Positions 1-5,108 of a stretch of 11,849 nucleotides of DNA are shown here, one piece after another. The DNA lies in NCBI GenBank assembly GCA_038729325.1, contig JAVYSG010000041.1:1-11849 (forward strand), written 5' to 3'. A program made the translations under genes and the position numbers. This stretch comes from UBA509 sp038729325 (GTDB taxonomy: Archaea > Thermoplasmatota > Thermoplasmata > Thermoplasmatales > Thermoplasmataceae). The notes below the pieces were generated by a model that saw nothing but the letters and a program-made list of their open reading frames with translations, was not told where the DNA came from and searched no databases. Positions within the stretch are counted from its first letter, which is position 1. Each line of letters starts with the position of its first letter.

Positions 1-1084
1 CTGCAGAAGCCATCAGTGCATCAAGTAATATCTGCGAAAGCGTCAGGTTGAAATCGTTCTGGTTAATATCATCATGGAGAGAGGACAGAGATGATTCCAC
101 AGAACTTTCATCAGGCTTCTCGTAAATGCCTGTGTACACGCGAATAAGAGTAGCCAGAGAGTCCGGTAAATTCCTCTCTTTAATCAGTTGCTCAATATCA
201 TCCTTTTTCCCCTGATCTGACAGGTTATCAACCAGTGAATAGTAGTAGAGTGCGTTTTCGCTGTTCTTCTCATACGCATCCCTCAAAATTCTCTCACCTT
301 CATCTGCCTTTCCTGCAAATGACATTGCCTTAACCTTCTCAAGAAGATAGATGACTCTCTCCTCGTCAGAGCCTGCTGCGTTCATAGCCAGATCCAGAGA
401 AGATATGGCATTTTCAAGATCGCCACCTGCTATTCTTATCTGCGCCGACCTTTCATAGTATTCGGAATCCGCCTGCTTACTCAGCCTTATTGCGGTATCA
501 ATGGCATTCTCTGCATTCTTCAGATCATCAAGAAGAAGATATGATTCCGAAAGAATAAAGTATGGATAATCAAACTCAGGATACTTGCTGTTTACGCGCT
601 TGAGTTCTGTCACTGCCTCCCTGGACCGTTCAAGTGTGTTCAGGAAACCGGCCTTCATCAATGCCAGCCTCACATCGTCAGGCTCAACCCGCTGTGCCCT
701 TATGATGGCTTTTAGAGCATCCTGTGGCCTGTCATCATCTTCATAGACCTCTGCCAGCTTTATGAGATACTGTATGTTGTCCGGATCCTCCTCAGACGCC
801 TGGTTCAGCAGTTTTAGCCCTTCCTTTAGGTTATCATTTTCTGAAAGAGCCCAGCCCCTGACATATTTGAAAAATGGCTCCTGCGATTTCCTGTATGCTA
901 TGTTTGCCTCTTTGAGGGCAGTTTCAGAATCCTTGTCCAGTTCAAGGAGTGCCATTGCCTTCAATGCATGCAGGAGGGAATTTTCATTATCTGCTGCAAT
1001 CATCTTGTCCACTTTTTCAAGGACTTCTTCGTATTTCTCATCATCCATCATGCCAAATAATTCTTCTACGGGGTCAGGCTGCAT
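1..1084 (-). CDS. TPR-repeat protein (C-terminus outside window)
   Basis: An open frame of 361 codons starts at ATG 1084-1082 and runs off the left edge, so the C-terminus is missing. No upstream in-frame start exists because a TGA lies at 1108-1106. The translation is acidic and almost all helical, made of repeated helix pairs with the spacing of small Ala/Gly, large aromatic and Pro positions typical of tetratricopeptide repeats. Examples are residues 100-133 (PDN...LAEVYEDDDRPQDALKAI...EP), 137-170, 172-205 and 207-240. I see no signal peptide or membrane segment, so a cytoplasmic scaffold or assembly factor is likely. TPRs bind other proteins and the partner cannot be read from sequence. 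A weak AT-rich element at 1106-1114 lies about 26 bases before the ATG and could drive a leaderless transcript. Family assignment is confident; function is unknown. Confidence 0.85.
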   Translation of the reverse strand, partial: MQPDPVEELFGMMDDEKYEEVLEKVDKMIAADNENSLLHALKAMALLELDKDSETALKEANIAYRKSQEPFFKYVRGWALSENDNLKEGLKLLNQASEEDPDNIQYLIKLAEVYEDDDRPQDALKAIIRAQRVEPDDVRLALMKAGFLNTLERSREAVTELKRVNSKYPEFDYPYFILSESYLLLDDLKNAENAIDTAIRLSKQADSEYYERSAQIRIAGGDLENAISSLDLAMNAAGSDEERVIYLLEKVKAMSFAGKADEGERILRDAYEKNSENALYYYSLVDNLSDQGKKDDIEQLIKERNLPDSLATLIRVYTGIYEKPDESSVESSLSSLHDDINQNDFNLTLSQILLDALMASA

Positions 1085-1170
1085 GGAACCACATCCGTAT
1101 GATGTTCAATAATCTTTACCGGCTTTAAGATTCTAATCTCAATAACAATGGGTGCAGACTCTTCGTAACG

Positions 1171-1183
1171 GTATAAAAAAATA
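1171..1183 (-). terminator. T-rich tract after the serine operon, or TATA box for the TPR gene
   Basis: Read on the minus strand this is a run of seven T followed by ATAC, about 50-60 bases after the aminotransferase stop. Archaeal RNA polymerase can terminate on such T-runs without a hairpin. The same bases also resemble a TATA box, which would give the TPR gene a leader of about 65 bases. The sequence does not decide between the two. Confidence 0.3.
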
Positions 1184-1233
1184 GCTGGAAACTGGAATCT
1201 CACAGTTCTGGAATTGATTAAATTATGAGACCA

Positions 1234-2355
1234 TCAGAACAGATTCATTATTTCCGGTTCCGGTATAGATTCGGCAGGAACATCTTCCTCTGGACTGTAA
1301 TCATCAATTCCACTCACCTGGTAATAGGCATTTACGAACCTGCGAATGTCATTGCCTGTTACTATGCCAAGGTTTCCAACTCTGATTATGGAATCGGAAA
1401 GTTTCCCCATTCCTCTGGAAACTGTGATGCCCTTTGATGAGAGTCCGGCAATTGTGTCCTTCACTGATAATTTCGGCCTGAATGCAATGACGGTATCGGA
1501 ATAATTGCCCGGATTCCCGAGAATCTCCGACTGGTTTTTTAAAAGGGATTTTCTCAGATACTCAGCACTGGCATGATGCCTGGCCCATCTTTTCTCCAGT
1601 CCCTCCCTTTCCAGAATCTTCAGCGCTTCACGAAGTGCACTGAAACCTCCTGTTGACGGCGTATATGGTGTTTCGTTCTTCGAAAGGAACTTAAGCGATA
1701 TGCCGAGATCAAGGTATTGCGGTATGTCATCTCCTGGTTTCATGAGGTTGACCATCTCTTCTCCCAGAAGCACAATACCTATGCCAGGCACTGAGGCGAG
1801 CCCCTTCTGGCTGCATGTTGCAACCGCATCTATTCCCCATTCCTTCACGTTAATTGGGACTGCACCGAATGCTGATACTGAATCAACAAACACCCTGACT
1901 CCCATATCTCTGGCAGCCAGCGTTATCCTTTTCATATCATGAATGGAAGTCCCGTTTCCTGTTTCGTTCTGGACCAGAAATAAAGATCTAATTTCTCTGT
2001 GCTTTCCGATGAAATCCTTCACGTCATCATCTGATAGTGTGTCATTCTCAGTGAGATTCAGCGTGGAAACCTGAAGTCCCCTGCGGTGAAGGCTATCTAT
2101 GAGCCTGTTTCCAAATTCACCTGATGTGACGGCCCCCACATGATCGCCTCTGGACGTCAGGGAAAATATCATTGATTCCACTGCTGTGGTGCCGGAACCC
2201 GTAGTCATGACTGCACGATATGAGCCGGCAAACCTGTTGAGAAGGCTTTCAGATTCCATTATTATGTCCCTGAATTCCTGTGACCTGTGATTTCCAACAT
2301 AGCTGGATGCCTGTGCAACACCTGGTGGGACATTTACAGGTCCCGGTATGAGCAT
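1234..2355 (-). CDS. Class V aminotransferase (serine-pyruvate/alanine-glyoxylate type), probable phosphoserine aminotransferase
   Basis: A 373-residue PLP enzyme of fold type I, close to the usual 370-390 for this family. It begins MLIPGPVNVPPGV, the classic N-terminus of the alanine-glyoxylate/serine-pyruvate group. Visible landmarks are the phosphate-binding TTGSGTTAVE (about residues 51-60), QNETGNGT (about 129-136), the pyridine-binding Asp in VDSVSAFG (D158) and the Schiff-base Lys in CSQKGLASVPG (K184). The frame stays open 46 codons further upstream, but that part is an off-frame reading of the serA 3' end. ATG 2355 fits the family and has a good SD at 2371-2363. In Methanococcales a class V enzyme of this group (MJ0959/MMP0391) transaminates phosphohydroxypyruvate with glutamate. 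Being coupled to serA, the same role is inferred here. Glyoxylate, pyruvate or aspartate activity cannot be excluded. Confidence 0.92.
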   Translation of the reverse strand: MLIPGPVNVPPGVAQASSYVGNHRSQEFRDIIMESESLLNRFAGSYRAVMTTGSGTTAVESMIFSLTSRGDHVGAVTSGEFGNRLIDSLHRRGLQVSTLNLTENDTLSDDDVKDFIGKHREIRSLFLVQNETGNGTSIHDMKRITLAARDMGVRVFVDSVSAFGAVPINVKEWGIDAVATCSQKGLASVPGIGIVLLGEEMVNLMKPGDDIPQYLDLGISLKFLSKNETPYTPSTGGFSALREALKILEREGLEKRWARHHASAEYLRKSLLKNQSEILGNPGNYSDTVIAFRPKLSVKDTIAGLSSKGITVSRGMGKLSDSIIRVGNLGIVTGNDIRRFVNAYYQVSGIDDYSPEEDVPAESIPEPEIMNLF

Positions 2356-3296
2356 CACAGCTTCATCTCCCGTATGCGTTCGAGAAGGTTCTGCAGGGTA
2401 TATTTTGCAACCCTTTTCTGGGCTTCGGCAGTCTGTGCACCGATGTGCGGTGTCACAATGACACTTTCCATTCCAGCAAGTTCCTTCTCCCACTCCGTTT
2501 CAGGTGGCTCGTGCCAGAAAACATCGGTTGCATAACCTCCCACCTGCCCTTCCCTCAGGGCTTCCAGGAGTTCCTGACCGTTTATGAACTGGGCCCTGCT
2601 GGTATTCACAATGAGCAATCCGCGTTTCGAAATACTGAAGTGATACTTCCCTATCATTCCGCCTGATTCACCAGAAAACGCTGCCAGAACGAAAATAACA
2701 TCTGACCTTCTGAAAAGTTCCTCCATGGGGACATAGTTTCCTCCCACCCTCTCAATTGCCTGATCATTTCTGAAGGGATCATATGCCATAATTTCCATTC
2801 CCATGGATCTGAGTATCTGTGCAGTTGCCTGGCCTATCCTGCCAAATCCAATGATGCCTGCAACCTTTCCGTGCAGCTCTGTTCCGGTTTCCTTAATCCA
2901 CACACCGTTCCTGGACCTCTGGCTGAGTAGCGGTATCTTCCTGGCCAGATCCACGGCAAGTGCAACATTGAGTTCGGCAACGGAATCCGTTGATGACCCT
3001 GCTGCAGTTACAATCTCGATTTTTCGCTTTGCAGCCGATTCCAGATCTATGTTGTCGGTGCCTATTCCGGCTCTTGCGATTATCCTGAGCCTGCTCGCCC
3101 CGGAGATTATATCTCCGGTCACCTTGGTGCGGCTCCTGACCACAATAATGTCGTAGTCCTTCACCTTTCTTCCAAGTTCATCAGGAGTTATTGCAGGTTC
3201 ATACGAGACTTTAATTCCCGAAGATTTGAGGCCTTCCATGAGGTACGAATCCAGGGGATCGCATACCAGTGCTGTCATTCCTTTGGACTTATCCAT
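2355..3296 (-). CDS. serA: D-3-phosphoglycerate dehydrogenase, short form
   Basis: NAD-dependent oxidation of 3-phosphoglycerate to 3-phosphohydroxypyruvate, the first step of serine synthesis in the cytoplasm. From ATG 3296 the protein has 313 residues. Landmarks are VRSRTKVT (about 53-60) and GIGTDNID (about 77-84), both typical of phosphoglycerate dehydrogenases. The Rossmann motif GFGRIG is at 150-155 and the NAD-selecting Asp in AYDP at D173. The catalytic triad is Arg of NTSRA (R234), Glu of FWHEPP (E263) and His of TPHIGA (H284). The chain ends right after the catalytic domain. It lacks the ACT or intervening domains of the long forms, so serine feedback through ACT is not expected. 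The frame opens 17 codons earlier (3347), but that extension matches nothing in the family and overlaps a TATA-like element. ATG 3278 is another possible start. The stop overlaps the next ATG by one base. Confidence 0.93.
   Translation of the reverse strand: MDKSKGMTALVCDPLDSYLMEGLKSSGIKVSYEPAITPDELGRKVKDYDIIVVRSRTKVTGDIISGASRLRIIARAGIGTDNIDLESAAKRKIEIVTAAGSSTDSVAELNVALAVDLARKIPLLSQRSRNGVWIKETGTELHGKVAGIIGFGRIGQATAQILRSMGMEIMAYDPFRNDQAIERVGGNYVPMEELFRRSDVIFVLAAFSGESGGMIGKYHFSISKRGLLIVNTSRAQFINGQELLEALREGQVGGYATDVFWHEPPETEWEKELAGMESVIVTPHIGAQTAEAQKRVAKYTLQNLLERIREMKL
2363..2371 (-). promoter_or_regulatory. Strong Shine-Dalgarno for the aminotransferase
   Basis: On the minus strand GGGAGATGA lies 7 bases before ATG 2355, inside the last codons of serA. 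It closely matches the archaeal SD GGAGGTGA. It fixes the aminotransferase start at 2355 instead of the longer open frame. It also fits the archaeal habit of using SD sites for internal operon genes while first genes are leaderless. Confidence 0.6.
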
Positions 3297-3322
3297 GTTA
3301 CCGTGTCCTTCATTGTCAAGGG

Positions 3323-3331
3323 CATAATAAA
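3323..3331 (-). promoter_or_regulatory. TATA-like element for serA operon
   Basis: On the minus strand this reads TTTATTATG, centred about 31 bases before ATG 3296. A transcript start about 26 bases downstream would leave a leader of roughly 5 bases. This supports the start at 3296 over the longer frame, which would begin upstream of this element. Confidence 0.45.
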
Positions 3332-3832
3332 GAATTCCCAGGCCCAAACGTGTGTTAAAATGCAGATCTCTATGGTTAAATCAAGTTAAGAAAAACCCTG
3401 GAGACGTTTATGATCAATGAAGAATGCTCTGATCTGAAAAATCGCCCACTGTGTGCTATTTATGTATCTGCTGTTTTCCATAATAGTATTGTGTTTCAGT
3501 CCACTGATGGTACCGGCCATTCAACATAAATGTCAATTCTTCACTTCCCTGAAGCGCAATGGGAATTTCTCCTGTTGTCATGAAAATGGTTTCGAGATGC
3601 ACACTCAAAGCAGCAGCGCCTTGAACACATAAACAGCTGTGAAAATCAGGAATAAACATACGGAAGATTCAATCAGGATGATGACAGAATGTTGGCAGGA
3701 AATTACCCTGTCGAGGAAGATCCGGATATCAAAACGTTCAGTAAACACTGCAAAAATAAGCCTGCCTGGCCGATATACGGATTCTTCCGACCTCTGATCA
3801 TCAACTCAGAAAGTTGGAATATGGGGCAAAAG
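3332..3832. other. Intergenic region between serA and DUF1015 promoters
   Basis: About 500 bases without a convincing intact gene. I see no tRNA, no long inverted repeat and no recognisable insertion-sequence end. A 67-codon minus-strand frame exists at 3456-3659 but has no visible promoter or SD and matches no family I know. The plus strand carries a broken, protein-like reading in 3530-3835, listed separately. The length is unusual here, since most neighbouring genes are spaced by under 200 bases or overlap. Confidence 0.5.
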
Positions 3833-3835
3833 TGA
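3530..3835 (+). pseudogene. Possible decayed reading frame
   Basis: One plus-strand frame reads as plausible soluble-protein sequence from ATG 3530 to TGA 3833-3835. It is interrupted only by in-frame stops at 3581 and 3653, with no frameshift needed. The last uninterrupted piece (3656-3835) contains FNQDDDRMLAGNYPVEEDPD and KNKPAWPIYGFFRP and could itself start at ATG 3689, giving 48 residues. I recognise no family. It could be a degraded gene, a small gene or chance. Confidence 0.2.
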
Positions 3836-3841
3836 TTTATC
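3833..3841 (+). promoter_or_regulatory. TATA-like element upstream of micro-ORF/DUF1015
   Basis: TGATTTATC is centred about 25-26 bases before ATG 3862, the usual archaeal TATA-to-start distance. No comparable AT-rich element lies 26 bases before the DUF1015 ATG at 3924. If used, transcription would begin at or near 3862 and DUF1015 would have a leader of about 62 bases. Confidence 0.35.
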
Positions 3842-3861
3842 CTCCCGTGAAATGATTTTTC

Positions 3862-3930
3862 ATGATCTGTCATTGCCCCTGCAAGAATTTCGATGGATGC
3901 ATGAAAGAGTGTGATTTTACGCCATGGTGA
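3862..3930 (+). CDS. Cysteine-rich micro-ORF, 22 residues (tentative)
   Basis: ATG 3862 to TGA 3928-3930 encodes 22 residues with five cysteines at positions 3, 5, 7, 13 and 17 (CxCxC-x5-C-x3-C), one His and a C-terminal Trp. It overlaps the DUF1015 start by 7 bases in another frame. Its ATG sits where a leaderless start from the TATA-like element at 3833-3841 is expected. It could be a metal-binding microprotein, a leader peptide sensing cysteine supply for the downstream gene, or chance. I know no family that matches. Confidence 0.3.
   Translation: MICHCPCKNFDGCMKECDFTPW
3911..3915 (+). promoter_or_regulatory. SD-like GTGAT for DUF1015
   Basis: GTGAT, part of the GGAGGTGAT complement of archaeal 16S rRNA, lies 8 bases before ATG 3924. 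It supports translation of DUF1015 from a transcript with a leader, not a leaderless one. The match is only five bases. Confidence 0.4.
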
Positions 3931-5108
3931 ACATTTCAGAATTCAGGCCTTTTGTGTTCAGCATAGATATCAATGATGCAATTTCGCCCCCTTTTGATGC
4001 CATATCATCGAAGCAGGAAATTTTGCTGAAATCAAGGAAATACAACATTACCCGACTCACCTTGCCTGATACTGCACACATTGACAGAGCAATGGACACT
4101 TTTCTGTCATGGAAATCTGATGGTGTTCTCAGGCAGTCGGAGAGGCCGCTTCTGATTATCGCTGACCAGACATACACCAGCGACGGCCATGTAAAAAGGC
4201 TGACTGGCCTTATAGCCCTGGTTAACATATTCCCGGATGATGGACAGGTGAAACCGCATGAGCGCACATTTCCAGGTCCGGTGGAGGAGAGAATCCGCAT
4301 CATGGGGTTGCTCTCATCGCAGCTGGAACCAATCTATCTTGCTGTGGAATCAGATAAAATTGAACAGACCCTCCGTAACACAATATCAGGCAGAAAGCCG
4401 GATCTGGCATTCACTGATCATGCGAAGGTTAACAATAAAATCTATTTCATTGATGATGCCGGCAGCATAATGAACATCAGGGAAGTTCTCAGGAACTGTA
4501 TTGCCATTGTTGCAGATGGCCATCACAGGCTTGCAGCCACCAGAAAGCTTGCGGAGACAACAACTGGATATGCACACAGTTTCTGGAGCAGCATCATGGC
4601 TTATATTGTGCCGCTGTCCAGCGATGGGCTCATGGTTGCTGGAATTCACAGGTACGTCAGGGCAGGCAGATCATTCTCTGATATAATTGATGAATTCAGG
4701 TCAGAGATGACTGTGGGAAAAACAGCAGGCCCAGATCCGGGGGCGCCCCTCAATGTATATGACGGGCAATGGCACAGCCTCAGGCCTTCTGCCGATCACT
4801 GCCGCAGTCACCCCGAAGATTGCCTTTCACCGGTGCATATGCTGAACGCTTTCCTGTTCAGGGATGCCATGCACTTCCAGGATCAGGATTTCAGGGATAG
4901 AATACGCTACACCCATGAAATTCAGGAAGCAATTTCACAGGTTGATGATGGACATGCAGATTTCTCAGTTATTATGCCGGAATGGAACAGAATGGAACTT
5001 CTCAACCTGATTGAAAGCGAAGGTGTACTTCCTCAGAAGTCCACATACTTTTACCCGAAGATTTCATCCGGAATTGCCCTGAATTGCATGGTCCCGCCTC
5101 AGGGCTGA
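3924..5108 (+). CDS. DUF1015 family protein (COG4198), possible serine/phosphoserine enzyme
   Basis: A 394-residue soluble protein of the usual DUF1015 length and motif order. These are FRPF near the N-terminus (7-10), SPPFDAI (21-27), KPHERTFPGP (110-119) followed by a Glu/Arg-rich stretch, and LEPIYLAVE (134-142). The hallmark ADGHHR is at 197-202, and LPQKSTYFYPK is at 369-379 near the C-terminus. The ADGHHR motif resembles the GHHR-type motif of the ParB/sulfiredoxin-like fold, the fold of the archaeal free-serine kinase SerK. DUF1015 genes often lie beside serA and an aminotransferase, as here, where the serine operon is divergent across about 630 bases. A role with serine or phosphoserine (kinase or phosphatase-like) is inferred; the reaction is not proven. 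The 3' end overlaps the convergent membrane-protein gene by 10 bases. Family assignment is strong. Confidence 0.9.
   Translation: MVNISEFRPFVFSIDINDAISPPFDAISSKQEILLKSRKYNITRLTLPDTAHIDRAMDTFLSWKSDGVLRQSERPLLIIADQTYTSDGHVKRLTGLIALVNIFPDDGQVKPHERTFPGPVEERIRIMGLLSSQLEPIYLAVESDKIEQTLRNTISGRKPDLAFTDHAKVNNKIYFIDDAGSIMNIREVLRNCIAIVADGHHRLAATRKLAETTTGYAHSFWSSIMAYIVPLSSDGLMVAGIHRYVRAGRSFSDIIDEFRSEMTVGKTAGPDPGAPLNVYDGQWHSLRPSADHCRSHPEDCLSPVHMLNAFLFRDAMHFQDQDFRDRIRYTHEIQEAISQVDDGHADFSVIMPEWNRMELLNLIESEGVLPQKSTYFYPKISSGIALNCMVPPQG

Noticed and set aside
1..6. CTGCAG restriction-type palindrome at the very start
   Set aside because: A common six-base word that occurs elsewhere in the window; no sign of vector sequence or a biological boundary.
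762..1112. 116-codon plus-strand frame across the TPR gene
   Set aside because: Ser/Phe-rich antisense shadow of the TPR coding sequence, and it crosses that gene's start.
2803..3156. 117-codon plus-strand frame inside serA
   Set aside because: Antisense of a fully conserved SerA catalytic domain; hydrophobic, low-complexity translation.
3456..3659. 67-codon minus-strand frame in the serA-DUF1015 gap
   Set aside because: No SD or TATA-like element at a sensible distance and no recognisable motif. Its composition is no more protein-like than the opposite strand's broken frame.
3917..4303. 128-codon minus-strand frame over the DUF1015 N-terminus
   Set aside because: Antisense shadow of a well-supported family member.
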